Assembly (NCBI GenBank): GCA_965216105.1
Contig: OZ244147.1
Coordinates: 1,426,001-1,490,000 of the forward strand
DNA: 64,000 nt
Source of the DNA: JAALLB01 sp017643495
GTDB taxonomy: Bacteria > Pseudomonadota > Alphaproteobacteria > Rhizobiales > Rhizobiaceae
Direction: 5' to 3'
The notes below the pieces were generated by a model, which saw only the letters and a program-made list of their open reading frames with translations, searched no databases and had not been told where the DNA came from. The translations under genes were made by a program, and so were the position numbers. Below, piece by piece: positions 15,596-25,048 of this stretch (positions are counted from its first letter, which is position 1; each line of letters begins with the position of its first letter).

Positions 15596-16635
15596 TGATA
15601 TTCTTTAAGGGCGAAACGCCGGATGGTTGGGGCATTCCTGGCATTCACGGGCTTTGGGCTGAAGATGAGCTTGACGGGAACGTTCAGGGCGCGGTTTACC
15701 TCATAAGGGGCGAGGGAGGGAATATTCTTTTCGATACCGGGAACTGGACGTTACCGGAATACAATGCTGGCATGGGTGATACACTGGTCGATCTTCTCGA
15801 CCGGGAAGAAAACGAGCTAAAATATATATTCATCAGTCATTTCCATTACGACCATACTGGTAACGCCCAGATGCTCAAGGAGCGCTATGGAGCGAAGGTG
15901 ATCGCTCATCCGCTTGACAAGCCGGTGATCGAGGATCCCGTGATGGTCACGCAACCAGCCATGATTGAACGTTTCGGTACAACACCTGATGAAGTTCTTG
16001 CTGACTTTAATCTTGAGCCGGGCGAGGGGCTGGGGCTTTCTGATCCGGAAATTGTAAAGAAATATTGGCACTTTCCGGTCGAAGTCGACATAGAAGTCGA
16101 AGATGGGGATATGGTAGAGGTCGGCGGCCTTGGGCTTGAGGTTCTCTACCTCGGTGGGCATTCCCCCGGCCAGATCGGACTTTACAATGCAGCTACAGGC
16201 TCCTGCTATCCTGCGGACCTTCTGCACTTTCCTTCGCCTCTAGGCCCATACCCGATTGGCAATGCCGAAACCCATTGGAATTCAATTCAACGCTGCAAAC
16301 AAATCGAACCAACCCTGTTTCTTGAGGGACATGGACTTGGTGCGTACACCAAAGATGCCTCGATGCGCCGAATTTTGCACCTTGAGACGCAGCAGCGAGA
16401 AATGTCCCAGCGAATTGTTGAAGTGCTTAAGCGTGACGGCGCGCTGACTATTGCAGAGCTTCTGACTGAGGTTATCCCGATAAAGGTGGATCTCGATTAC
16501 GCAGTCTCTACTGGCAAGCGGATGATGCGTTGTTTCGCATCGGCCTGCATCCAGACTCACCTTGTTTGGTTGATTGATCAAGGCAAGGCAAGGCGTACCA
16601 AAGAAGGAGAAACGGTCAAATTTGAAGCCGTCTGA
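15595..16635 (+). CDS. Metallo-beta-lactamase-fold hydrolase
   Basis: The 346-residue protein has the binuclear-metal motif HFHYDHTGN (about residues 82-90), then LYLGGHSPGQIGLY for the next His, an Asp in YPADLLHFP, and a final His in LEGHGLGAY. These are the ligands of the MBL fold. A C-terminal helical extension of about 90 residues follows, as in the LACTB2/MBLAC-like group. It may open a lactone or thioester or cleave an ester of the pathway intermediate; the substrate is unknown. The ATG shares an A with the stop codon of the HisD-like gene, so translation is coupled. Confidence 0.85.
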   Translation: MIFFKGETPDGWGIPGIHGLWAEDELDGNVQGAVYLIRGEGGNILFDTGNWTLPEYNAGMGDTLVDLLDREENELKYIFISHFHYDHTGNAQMLKERYGAKVIAHPLDKPVIEDPVMVTQPAMIERFGTTPDEVLADFNLEPGEGLGLSDPEIVKKYWHFPVEVDIEVEDGDMVEVGGLGLEVLYLGGHSPGQIGLYNAATGSCYPADLLHFPSPLGPYPIGNAETHWNSIQRCKQIEPTLFLEGHGLGAYTKDASMRRILHLETQQREMSQRIVEVLKRDGALTIAELLTEVIPIKVDLDYAVSTGKRMMRCFASACIQTHLVWLIDQGKARRTKEGETVKFEAV

Positions 16636-16695
16636 TTCTATTGAAGCACATAGAACGGCCAGCTCTGGATTGAGCGTAAATCGGAGGAGAAAGAT

Positions 16696-18021
16696 ATGAT
16701 AAAACTGAATAATCTGCCGGATTTCACCGACAAAAAAGTTATTGATGCGCACATGGATGCGGCTGGCTTGAGCGGAGTATCCAGACGCGAGTTTCTGGCA
16801 TTTTCAACGGCTAGCGTAGCAGCTCTTGCCGGAGCCTCCAGCATGGGATTGCCCGGTGTAGCAATGGCGGACACCAAGGGAAAAATGGCGCATCTCATGA
16901 TGACACTGCGTCTTGAGTATGTGGTCAATGCGGATGCAGGTGCAAAAGCAGCAGCGAATGCATTGGGAATGGAGCATACTTCCGTTGATGGCCAGCTGGA
17001 CAGCGGTCGGCAACTTGACCAGTTTGAGCAACAGGCTACCGCAGGGGCTAATGCAGTAATGCTTCATGCTCCGGGTGGCGGATCGATCAAGCGTATTGCG
17101 CAACTGGCGAATGAGAACAAGGTTTGGCTGGACAATACCTGGGGTACATTACCCTGGTTTACGCCGTATGAAGCCGGTGATTACTGGACGCTTTACGCCG
17201 TACCTGAAGAGTTTTCCGCGCATCGTGATGTTACCCGCGAGGTGTGCAAGGCTGTAATGGATGCATTTGGTGGTGGTGAAATCGTCGGTGTAACGGGAGT
17301 GGAAGGCAATTCTACAGACCTCATCCGTTCCCGTGGACGCGATGCCGCAATCGAAGAGTTTCCGAAAATTACGCTGGCTGGTGAACTGCCCGGAAAATGG
17401 AACCGTGAAGACAGTCAAAAAGCCATGGAGGACCTTATTGCGCGTCATCCTGACCTGAAAGGTGTTGTCGCACAAAATGATGATGTTGCAGATGGGTGCA
17501 TCGCTGCATTGCGTGCTGCTGGCATGAGACCCGGAGAGGATGTTTTCATTTGTGGTGCAGACGGGACATCCGGAGGCGCGGACATGATAAAACGCGGCCA
17601 GTTGCTGGCAACAAGCGCAAACGTTCCTCAATATATGGGCGCTCTTCTCACGACCCGTCTTTACGACGTGCTGAATGGATGGAGACCAAAAGCATCAGAG
17701 CGGATGATGAACTGGCGGTCAGTGGCAATGACCAAGGACAACGTCGACATATATCTTGAGCGCTATGTTAATAATGGTGATGTGGAGCCGTTTGATTACA
17801 AGCGAATGTCCAAGGTTCTTCATCCGGACGATTGGGATCCGCAAGCCGAATTGTTCCCGATGGACATAGAGCTTGAATGGGGCGGTATCGAGAAGCCGGC
17901 AGGCTGGGAAATACCAAAAGCGTATATTGAATCGCGTGAAAGCGGTGAGGCTGAAGCTACTGCGAAGCAATATGCCGAACATTACAAAACGCCGATGTTT
18001 GGCCCGTCTCCAAACCTTTGA
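16696..18021 (+). CDS. Sugar-type ABC importer substrate-binding protein (CUT2), Tat-exported
   Basis: A GGAGGAGA site precedes this 441-residue gene. SRREFLAFSTASVAALAG (about residues 29-46) is a twin-arginine signal, so the protein is exported folded. The mature part is a ribose/galactose-type periplasmic binding protein (Peripla_BP_4): DQFEQQATAGANAVMLHAPG, GKWNREDSQKAMEDLIARHPDLKGVVAQNDDVADG and VFICGADGTSGG. It is longer than RbsB-type proteins by a C-terminal extension of about 100 residues after the second lobe. It feeds the ATPase and permease encoded directly downstream. The ligand is unknown; sugar-like is family knowledge only. Confidence 0.88.
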   Translation: MIKLNNLPDFTDKKVIDAHMDAAGLSGVSRREFLAFSTASVAALAGASSMGLPGVAMADTKGKMAHLMMTLRLEYVVNADAGAKAAANALGMEHTSVDGQLDSGRQLDQFEQQATAGANAVMLHAPGGGSIKRIAQLANENKVWLDNTWGTLPWFTPYEAGDYWTLYAVPEEFSAHRDVTREVCKAVMDAFGGGEIVGVTGVEGNSTDLIRSRGRDAAIEEFPKITLAGELPGKWNREDSQKAMEDLIARHPDLKGVVAQNDDVADGCIAALRAAGMRPGEDVFICGADGTSGGADMIKRGQLLATSANVPQYMGALLTTRLYDVLNGWRPKASERMMNWRSVAMTKDNVDIYLERYVNNGDVEPFDYKRMSKVLHPDDWDPQAELFPMDIELEWGGIEKPAGWEIPKAYIESRESGEAEATAKQYAEHYKTPMFGPSPNL

Positions 18022-18043
18022 TGCGCGTTGGGTTGACCCGAAA

Positions 18044-19615
18044 ATGACAGACCTGGCTCTTGAAGCTCGCAATATTTCCAAGCGCTACGGGGAGACCCAA
18101 GCGCTGAAGGATGTGACGTTATGCCTGAAAAACAAAGGGGTAACGGGGCTTGTTGGTGAGAACGGTGCCGGAAAATCCACCTTGTTGAATATTCTGTCCG
18201 GCTTGATGGCACCTGATACAGGTGATGTTGTTTTCGGGAACGGTATCTCGATGCCAGTTGGTTTTGCAGCAGCACAAAAGATGGGTATTGGCCGGGTCTT
18301 TCAGGAGCAGTCTCTCATAGGACATGTTCCGGTTTTCGAAAACCTGCTGATGGGCACCGATCATCTCTATGCTCGTTTCGGGCAGTTTCTTTCCCGCAGG
18401 CGCATGATTGCAAAAGCACAGGATATGGTGGATCAGGCAGGATTTTCCATCGATGTCAGGCGAATGACACGCGATTTGACCTTTTCCCAGCGGCAAATGA
18501 TCGAAATTGTCCGGGCTTGTTTGGGACCATCGATGTTGTTTGGAGTTGGTTCGCCCATTGTGCTTCTTGATGAGCCAACTGCCTCCCTGGAACGAGGAGA
18601 TGAAGTTGTTTTTCTCAACTTGCTTGAAAATTTGAGGGAAGAAGGCAGCTTGCTATTTGTTTCTCATCGTTTGGGTGAGGTTCTGGACCTGTGTGACAGT
18701 GTCGTAGTTTTCAAGGATGGCCAGCGGGTTGCTGAAGTTTTGCCCGAGAATGTGGGCGAGCGCGAACTTCACCAGCTTATGGTGGGGAGAGAACGTGATG
18801 CTGATTATTATCATGAAAACCGACAGAAGAAATCGGACAGCCAGGGTATGGACAGTATCCGTTTTTCTGCACGGGGACTGACAAGGCCAGGTCAATATGA
18901 GGATGTTGATCTGCGGGTTGCTCCCGGCGAAGTTCTCGGTATCGGTGGTCTTCTTGAAAGTGGCAAGGCTGCATTGGGGCAGGGTCTGGCTGGTGTTGAA
19001 AGACCTGCTTCCGGAGAGATTTCCTTTGACGGAGAATTTTGGCTGCAACCTGTCGCATCGAAGCTTATCAATATGGGTGTTGGTTACATTCCCGCCGAGC
19101 GTTTGACCGAGGGAATGATTGCTGAACAGCCATTGGCCTGGAATATAACTCTGCCGAGTGGTGACATATTTTCAAATGCGCTTGGGATATGGCGTCACGC
19201 TGAAGAAATTGATGTCGCGCGCGAGATGATCGATGGACTTAAGATCAAGGCTGGTGGACCTCACGTAACATGCGACAGTCTCTCCGGTGGCAACCAGCAA
19301 AAAGTTGTTTTGGCCCGATGGCTTGCCAGAGACATCAAGGTCCTCATTCTGGACAATCCTACCAGAGGAGTTGATGCGGGAGCCAAAGAAGAAATTTACA
19401 GTATGATCAGAGACCTGACGGATACTGGCGTTGCCATTGTGCTTATTACTGATGAGCTTTTGGAACTCATAGGCTTGTCCAACCGGATTGCTATCATGCG
19501 GCATGGGCAGATTACCGAAATCATTCCATCACCCGCTCACCAAAAACCAACAGAGCAATTGCTTGTCGCCGCAATGCTGTCTTCTCGGGAAGCCTGCGAG
19601 AGGGAAGCCGCATGA
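18044..19615 (+). CDS. Sugar-type ABC importer ATP-binding protein, two ATPase domains (RbsA-like)
   Basis: I start at the ATG 18044 (MTDLALEARNISKRYG), 22 bases after the previous stop, giving 523 residues. The first ATPase domain has a good Walker A (GENGAGKST) and Walker B (VLLDEPTAS) but a weak signature (FSQRQMIEI). The second has a degenerate Walker A (GLLESGKAA) with an intact signature (LSGGNQQKVVLAR) and LILDNPTRGVD. One intact and one degenerate site is the rule for CUT2 (RbsA/MglA) ATPases, so it should be functional. It is a cytoplasmic membrane-associated subunit working with the permease whose gene overlaps its stop. Confidence 0.92.
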   Translation: MTDLALEARNISKRYGETQALKDVTLCLKNKGVTGLVGENGAGKSTLLNILSGLMAPDTGDVVFGNGISMPVGFAAAQKMGIGRVFQEQSLIGHVPVFENLLMGTDHLYARFGQFLSRRRMIAKAQDMVDQAGFSIDVRRMTRDLTFSQRQMIEIVRACLGPSMLFGVGSPIVLLDEPTASLERGDEVVFLNLLENLREEGSLLFVSHRLGEVLDLCDSVVVFKDGQRVAEVLPENVGERELHQLMVGRERDADYYHENRQKKSDSQGMDSIRFSARGLTRPGQYEDVDLRVAPGEVLGIGGLLESGKAALGQGLAGVERPASGEISFDGEFWLQPVASKLINMGVGYIPAERLTEGMIAEQPLAWNITLPSGDIFSNALGIWRHAEEIDVAREMIDGLKIKAGGPHVTCDSLSGGNQQKVVLARWLARDIKVLILDNPTRGVDAGAKEEIYSMIRDLTDTGVAIVLITDELLELIGLSNRIAIMRHGQITEIIPSPAHQKPTEQLLVAAMLSSREACEREAA

Positions 19616-20613
19616 GCCTGGATATATCTTCAAAGAATGAGCGTATTGCGGAGAAACCGGATGACGGTCCGAAACTTGATCTGACTTCCGGGATTATCTT
19701 GCCGGTTGCTGTCGTTGTTTCGTTGATTGTCTTTTTCTCCATTGCGACTGAATCCTTTTTGACCGTACGGAACATGACCGGAATTTTGGGACAGGCAAGT
19801 ACGTTGTTGCTGGCATGTCTTGGTGCATCATTTGTTATTCTGATGGGGTGCATCGATCTATCTGTAGGAGCGATTGTCCTTCTGGTCGGGGCAATAACAG
19901 TCAAGTCACTGAATCTGTTTGACGTTGGTATTGGTGCACTCCTCGTAGCCATGTTTGCAGGGGCCGGGTTGGGAGCGTTGAATGGTCTTATTTATGCCAT
20001 CGGGCGCATCCCTTCTTTCGTTGTCACTTTGGGTACATTGTCTGTGTTCACCGGGGCTGCATGGGAGATACTGCAAGGCCGGGCGCTGCGGTTTACTTCA
20101 TACTCATTCGAAGAATTGGCGATCGGGCAATTTATTCCAGCCATACCCAACATAGCGCTGTTTGCGATTGGTATTTGGGCGATACTGGCGCTTGCCGGTC
20201 GTTACACGCGGTTTGGGCGATACATGTATTTTATAGGCGGTGGCGAAGCGGTTAGCCGCACCGCAGGTCTGCCTGTACTGCGCTACAAAATTTATGCATT
20301 TGCCCTGTCAGGACTGACCGCTGGCCTTGCGGGTTCGCTGGCAGTTGCCCGTCTTGGGGCAGCCGGACCTACCCTTGGGCAGGACCTGTTGCTTAATACT
20401 TTGGCAGCAATCGTGGTCGGCGGCACATCCCTGTCCGGTGGAATTGGTGGAGTACACAGGACCCTTATAGGTGTCGCGATCATCGCGTTGCTTGATAATG
20501 GCCTGAACCTGATGGGGGTCAACCAGTACACCCAAATGATGATCAAGGGGGCGGTGGTCGTGGTGGCTGTGCTGATCGGGCAGGATCGCACCAAGAGCAC
20601 TGTTATCAAATGA
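19612..20613 (+). CDS. Sugar-type ABC importer permease (RbsC-like)
   Basis: The ATG overlaps the ATPase stop (ATGA). The 333-residue integral membrane protein has about eight to ten hydrophobic helices and the BPD_transp_2 signatures: ILMGCIDLSVGAIVLL, GALNGLIYAIGRIPSFVVTLGTLS and LNTLAAIVVGGTSLSGGIGG. It would work as a homodimer in the inner membrane with the upstream CUT2 ATPase and binding protein. This completes the first importer of the operon; the next gene begins a different importer after 22 bases. Confidence 0.92.
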   Translation: MSLDISSKNERIAEKPDDGPKLDLTSGIILPVAVVVSLIVFFSIATESFLTVRNMTGILGQASTLLLACLGASFVILMGCIDLSVGAIVLLVGAITVKSLNLFDVGIGALLVAMFAGAGLGALNGLIYAIGRIPSFVVTLGTLSVFTGAAWEILQGRALRFTSYSFEELAIGQFIPAIPNIALFAIGIWAILALAGRYTRFGRYMYFIGGGEAVSRTAGLPVLRYKIYAFALSGLTAGLAGSLAVARLGAAGPTLGQDLLLNTLAAIVVGGTSLSGGIGGVHRTLIGVAIIALLDNGLNLMGVNQYTQMMIKGAVVVVAVLIGQDRTKSTVIK

Positions 20614-20635
20614 TAAAACTGGAAGGGAGAGAGTG

Positions 20636-22117
20636 ATGAATAGCAACAGTAACAAATACAATTTGAATCGTCGCAGACTGTTGAAAGGGACAGCAGCCAC
20701 TGCTGCATCCTTTGCCATGTCGCCTGCCATGTACCGTCAAGCTTATGCCCAGTCCACAGGTCTTGAGAATGTGCATAATACTGCGGCATCGGCGGCCAAA
20801 GAGTTGGCAAAAGGGCGGGATGTCACGCTTACCATTCTTCATCCGTCCGGATCACTTGGCAATGTTAAGCCGGTCGCAGACCGCTTCACGAAAGATACAG
20901 GAATCAAGTTTGAATATCTTGAAGTGCCACTGGGCGAGATTAACCAAAAGGTGCTGCTTGAGGCCATATCGCGTTCGGGGTCTTTCGATCTTGCACTTCC
21001 CGCCACATTTGGCCTGCCTGATATCGCTGAATCCGGTGTCATAGTGAACCTCGATGATTTTGCACAAAAATATGAACCCGAGGGTTTTCAAAAAGATTCG
21101 CTCTACACGATCGGTGATTATTACAAGGGGTCCCTTTATGGATACCAGACAGATGGTGATACTTACCTGATGTTCTACAACAAGCCTTGGCTTGACGATG
21201 AAAAAGAACAAAAGGGCTTTGCTGACAAAACCGGGATGGAACTTAAGGTTCCAGAAACCTGGGAAGAACTTGATGCAATGATGGCCTGGTTCCACCGGCC
21301 TGATGAAGGGATGTACGGCGGTGCCCTGTTCAGAACCCAGTATTTCATAGCTTGGGAATGGTGGGGACGGTTCCATGCGAAAGGTTATTACCCGTTTTCT
21401 GACGAACTTGAGCCGCAAATCAATAATGACGCCGGGGTGGCAGCCCTTGAAGAGCTGATAGCGGCTTCTGCGCATCTTTATCCTGGTGCACGTACCAACG
21501 GCCTGTTTGAAAATTTCGAGGCATTTGGAGCAGGTGACAAATTCGCCAACATAGGATGGGGCGGAACGCAGAAATACCTGAACTCCGACAAGTCTAAGAT
21601 CAAGGGAAAGCTTGCTTTCGGGAATATGCCCGGAGGTATTGTAAACGGAGAGCTTCTTCAAACTCCATACTTCAATTGGGGCTGGAATTATGTCGTCAAC
21701 GCGGTTTCAGATGAGACTGAGATTGCATACCTCTTCTCCTTGTACGCCTGCTCTCCGGAACTCTCGACAATCGCTACCCGCGACCCCGCTGGTTATTTTG
21801 ATCCGACAAAGGGAGCGCATTATGAGGATGCGTCGATTAAGGACACCTACAGTGAATCTTTCCTGGCTGCTCACAAGGAATCAATGAAAGGCTCAATTCC
21901 TGATCTCTATCTGAAAGGTCAAGGTGAGTATTTTGATGAGCTTCGTGTTGCCATCGCCGCTGCTGATGCGGGCACAAAGACTGCCAAAGAGGCGCTTGAT
22001 GATTGTGCCGGGGCGTGGTCAAGGATTAACCGCCGCATGGGAAAGAGAAGTCAGCTGGTGCAATGGAAGTTCCTCAAGTCTTCCTACCCTCCGGCTGTGC
22101 GTGACCGGTTGGTATGA
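20636..22117 (+). CDS. ABC importer substrate-binding protein, CUT1 type, Tat-exported
   Basis: A GGAAGGGAGAG site precedes the ATG at 20636 (493 residues). RRRLLKGTAATAASFAM is a twin-arginine signal, followed by a long extracellular solute-binding protein of family 1. Typical marks are FTKDTGIKFEYLEVP, SGSFDLALPATFGLPDIAESG, LYGYQTDGDTYLMFYNKPW and WEELDAMMAWF. Gene layout (binding protein, two permeases, two ATPases) is like the rhizobial glycerol importer GlpVSTPQ, which I know only as an analogy. The ligand is unknown. It is unrelated to the CUT2 binding protein upstream. Confidence 0.88.
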   Translation: MNSNSNKYNLNRRRLLKGTAATAASFAMSPAMYRQAYAQSTGLENVHNTAASAAKELAKGRDVTLTILHPSGSLGNVKPVADRFTKDTGIKFEYLEVPLGEINQKVLLEAISRSGSFDLALPATFGLPDIAESGVIVNLDDFAQKYEPEGFQKDSLYTIGDYYKGSLYGYQTDGDTYLMFYNKPWLDDEKEQKGFADKTGMELKVPETWEELDAMMAWFHRPDEGMYGGALFRTQYFIAWEWWGRFHAKGYYPFSDELEPQINNDAGVAALEELIAASAHLYPGARTNGLFENFEAFGAGDKFANIGWGGTQKYLNSDKSKIKGKLAFGNMPGGIVNGELLQTPYFNWGWNYVVNAVSDETEIAYLFSLYACSPELSTIATRDPAGYFDPTKGAHYEDASIKDTYSESFLAAHKESMKGSIPDLYLKGQGEYFDELRVAIAAADAGTKTAKEALDDCAGAWSRINRRMGKRSQLVQWKFLKSSYPPAVRDRLV

Positions 22118-23082
22118 CAAAGACAGCAGATAATGGCGCCGGCAATAATGCCGGTGCCGGAATTGACGGTGCAAACATTCACCCTTCGCTTTCTGAAAGC
22201 CAAAAGCGAAGCCTGGTTCCATTCAATATTGCTCTCGTTCTGCCAGCCCAGATCACGATCATGGCAGTGGTGGTTGTTCCAACGCTGATTGTTATCTGGC
22301 TGTCCCTGAGCGATTGGCAACCTACTCAGGCAGTTCCGTGGTGGCACGGGGAATTCATATGGTTCTGGAATTTCCTTGATTTATGGTACGATGAGCGCTT
22401 CATCAATTCAGTTGTTCGTACACTCGCTGTTGTTGCAATCTGCATTACTGTTGAGCTCGCGCTTGCCCTTGGCCTGGCAATGCTTTTTGTCGAGGAGTGG
22501 TGGTGGAAGCGATTGGCAGTATCAGTTGTCATCTTGCCAATGATGATCATCCCTGTAGATGCGGCAAATGCCTTTTTCATGCTTTTCAATGACCGGGGGC
22601 CGATTAATCATCTGATCAGTATTATCATACAGGAACCATTTACCTTTTCCTGGCTGTCACACCCTACATGGGCGATGGTTCCAATCATGCTGTGTGAAAT
22701 CTGGCAGTGGACGCCACTGATGTTTCTCATGGTTCTGACCGGACTAATGAGCTTGCCACAGAACCAGCTTCGGGCAGCCATTGCCTTGGGGGCGACACCG
22801 GCTCGAATCTTCCGAAAAATCATGTTGCCACTTCTTGGTCCTGTCATCGGGATTGCTGTTCTCATTCGGTCCATTGAAACGTTCAAGATTTTTGACCCTG
22901 TTTACATTCTCACAAGAGGTCAGCCGGGCGGAGCAACCGAAACCATCTCCATGTACATGTACAATGGTGCATTTGTTTATTTTCGTATGGGTTATATCGC
23001 TGCCGCGGCTCTTATCGTGCTGGTGCTGGTGGTTTCAATTTGTCTGGCCCTTTCTAAACCTTTGAAGAGGCACGGCGGATGA
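22114..23082 (+). CDS. ABC importer permease, MalF/UgpA-like
   Basis: The ATG overlaps the stop of the binding-protein gene. The 322-residue protein has six predicted helices and the inner-membrane-component (EAA) loop LRAAIALGATPARIFRKIMLPLLGPVIGIA, which docks to the ATPase. The N-terminus before helix 1 (about 40 residues) is rich in Ala, Gly and Asn. It pairs with the next permease to form the heterodimeric channel of the CUT1 importer. Confidence 0.9.
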   Translation: MTKTADNGAGNNAGAGIDGANIHPSLSESQKRSLVPFNIALVLPAQITIMAVVVVPTLIVIWLSLSDWQPTQAVPWWHGEFIWFWNFLDLWYDERFINSVVRTLAVVAICITVELALALGLAMLFVEEWWWKRLAVSVVILPMMIIPVDAANAFFMLFNDRGPINHLISIIIQEPFTFSWLSHPTWAMVPIMLCEIWQWTPLMFLMVLTGLMSLPQNQLRAAIALGATPARIFRKIMLPLLGPVIGIAVLIRSIETFKIFDPVYILTRGQPGGATETISMYMYNGAFVYFRMGYIAAAALIVLVLVVSICLALSKPLKRHGG

Positions 23083-23963
23083 ACCAGTCATTCCTGACCA
23101 CAATATTCAAACGTTCGATCATTATTCTGGCGATGTTTTTTGCATTTTTCCCGATTTACTGGCTCTTTGCCACTTCGATAAAGCCATTTGAAGAGTGGGC
23201 AAGCTGGCCGCCAGTCTGGTTTACAGATCAGCCCACACTACAAAACTACCGGATTGTTTTTTTTCCTGAAGCAGCCAGAGAGTTTGCTACTGAACAATCA
23301 GGTTCTCTGGATTACAAAGTTTCAGGAAGTGCATGGAAAGCATTTCAGGATAGTGCGATAATTTCCACCTTTGCAACGTTCTTTTCGGTCCTGTTCGGTA
23401 CACTAGCGGCTTATTCGATCGTTCGTTATCGTACCGGTGGTGAAAACTATCCGTTTCAGTTTCTTACCGTTCGGATGATGCCACCAATAGCCGTTGTTGT
23501 GCCAATGGTTGCGCTCTTCTCGGTCTTGCGTATCGCCGATACCTATTTCGGAATGATCCTGGCCTATACAGCTTTCACCCTGCCGTTTTCGATATGGATG
23601 ATACGTTCATTCATAGAAGAGACCCCGGCTGAACTTGAGGGCGCCGCGATGATACATGGAATGTCCCAGTTGGAGGCATTCATCAAAATTACGTTACCTT
23701 TGGCGCGCGGAGGCATACTTGCGACAGCCTTGTTCATTTTCATACTCAATTGGTCGGAATTTCTTTTCGCACTGGTTTTGACTTCAGGTGACGTCACTAC
23801 GGTTACACTTCAAGTCGCCAACTATGTCTCTGCCTCATCCGGGAAACTCTATGGCGTTCAGGCAGCAATGGGCGCCATATCCACGCTGCCAGTCATTTTT
23901 TTCGGATACATTATCCAGAAGCATCTGGTTCGTGGCCTTACCTTTGGGGCAGTTAAAAGATGA
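23079..23963 (+). CDS. ABC importer permease, MalG/UgpE-like
   Basis: This 294-residue second permease overlaps the first by four bases. It starts with a hydrophobic helix (IIILAMFFAFFPIYWLFATSIKP) and has the EAA-type ATPase-docking loop ELEGAAMIHGMSQLEAFIKITLPLARGG, as in MalG. A 40-residue periplasmic insertion between helices 1 and 2 is longer than usual. It forms the channel with the preceding permease. Confidence 0.9.
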   Translation: MNQSFLTTIFKRSIIILAMFFAFFPIYWLFATSIKPFEEWASWPPVWFTDQPTLQNYRIVFFPEAAREFATEQSGSLDYKVSGSAWKAFQDSAIISTFATFFSVLFGTLAAYSIVRYRTGGENYPFQFLTVRMMPPIAVVVPMVALFSVLRIADTYFGMILAYTAFTLPFSIWMIRSFIEETPAELEGAAMIHGMSQLEAFIKITLPLARGGILATALFIFILNWSEFLFALVLTSGDVTTVTLQVANYVSASSGKLYGVQAAMGAISTLPVIFFGYIIQKHLVRGLTFGAVKR

Positions 23964-25048
23964 CGCCGCGCCTTTCATTGCAAAAACTTGCAAAGAGCTT
24001 TGGAGAAAACCATGCTGTATGTGGTGTGGACCTCAGGCTTGAGGCAGGCGAATTCATTTCTCTTCTGGGGCCGTCAGGATGCGGGAAGTCAACCACACTG
24101 GCCATGATCGCCGGGTTCGAAACTCCAACTTCCGGGGACATCCATGTTGATGGCAAGCGAATAAATGATGTTGCCCCTGGCGCGCGCGCCATTGGGCTGG
24201 TTTTCCAGGATTATGCCGTGTTCTCGCGACTGACGGTAAGAGACAATCTGGCATTTGGCCTGGAGGCGCAAGGAATTGCAAAAGGGGTACGAGCTACTCG
24301 CATTGATGCGATATCCAAAACACTCGATATAGAGGGTATCCTCGGCAGAAGGGGCGCATCACTTAACATGAGTGAAATGCAACGGGTAGCTCTGGCACGT
24401 GTTCTTGTCACTGAGCCAAGATTGCTTCTTCTGGATGAGCCCATGTCCAATCTTGATGCAACGCTTCGCACTTCGTTGAGAAGTGAATTGAAGTTGCTCC
24501 AGAAACAGCTTTCGCAAACAGTGTTGTACGTCACACACGACCAGGTGGAAGCACTTGCGATGTCTGATCGGATTGCTGTGATGCACAATGGCGTTATCGA
24601 GCAGATTGGTACACCAGAGGAAATTTACAAGTCACCCAAAACGCGGTTTGTTGCTGAATTCATTGGCGATCCACCTATCAACATCATTGATTGCGATATT
24701 CTCAAAAGGGGTAGGGACATTGCGGTTACAACGGCAATTCACGGTCCCGTAAAGTTACACCAGTCAAAGGTTTCAGAGGGAAAATACCAAATCGCCGTAC
24801 GGCCCCACGATTTTGTCCTTTCCGACAAACAGTCAGCAGATGCTGCGAAAACCACAGTCCGCTTTCTGGAAAACCACGGTGTGACGCATGTCGCCTATTG
24901 CGGATATGGAGACGATATCGTGAGCGTAGCCGTCCCAGCCGGCTCGGTTTCTCCAGGAGATGAATGTTACCTGAGTTTCAATCCGGGAAATACACATCTC
25001 ATTCATGCAGAGAGTGGAATGGTAGTTTCTACCGGAGAAAGCGCATGA
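23960..25048 (+). CDS. ABC importer ATPase 1 (UgpC/MalK-like) with degenerate signature motif
   Basis: The 362-residue protein has Walker A GPSGCGKST, a Q-loop (LVFQDYAVF), Walker B LLLLDEPMSNLD, the H-loop THDQVEA and a C-terminal TOBE/OB domain (about 240-360). The ABC signature, normally LSGGQ, reads NMSEMQ here, so this subunit should not complete the opposing ATP site properly. Its partner encoded next has an intact signature. The pair therefore probably makes an asymmetric ATPase dimer with one active site. The start overlaps the permease stop (ATGA). Confidence 0.9.
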   Translation: MTPRLSLQKLAKSFGENHAVCGVDLRLEAGEFISLLGPSGCGKSTTLAMIAGFETPTSGDIHVDGKRINDVAPGARAIGLVFQDYAVFSRLTVRDNLAFGLEAQGIAKGVRATRIDAISKTLDIEGILGRRGASLNMSEMQRVALARVLVTEPRLLLLDEPMSNLDATLRTSLRSELKLLQKQLSQTVLYVTHDQVEALAMSDRIAVMHNGVIEQIGTPEEIYKSPKTRFVAEFIGDPPINIIDCDILKRGRDIAVTTAIHGPVKLHQSKVSEGKYQIAVRPHDFVLSDKQSADAAKTTVRFLENHGVTHVAYCGYGDDIVSVAVPAGSVSPGDECYLSFNPGNTHLIHAESGMVVSTGESA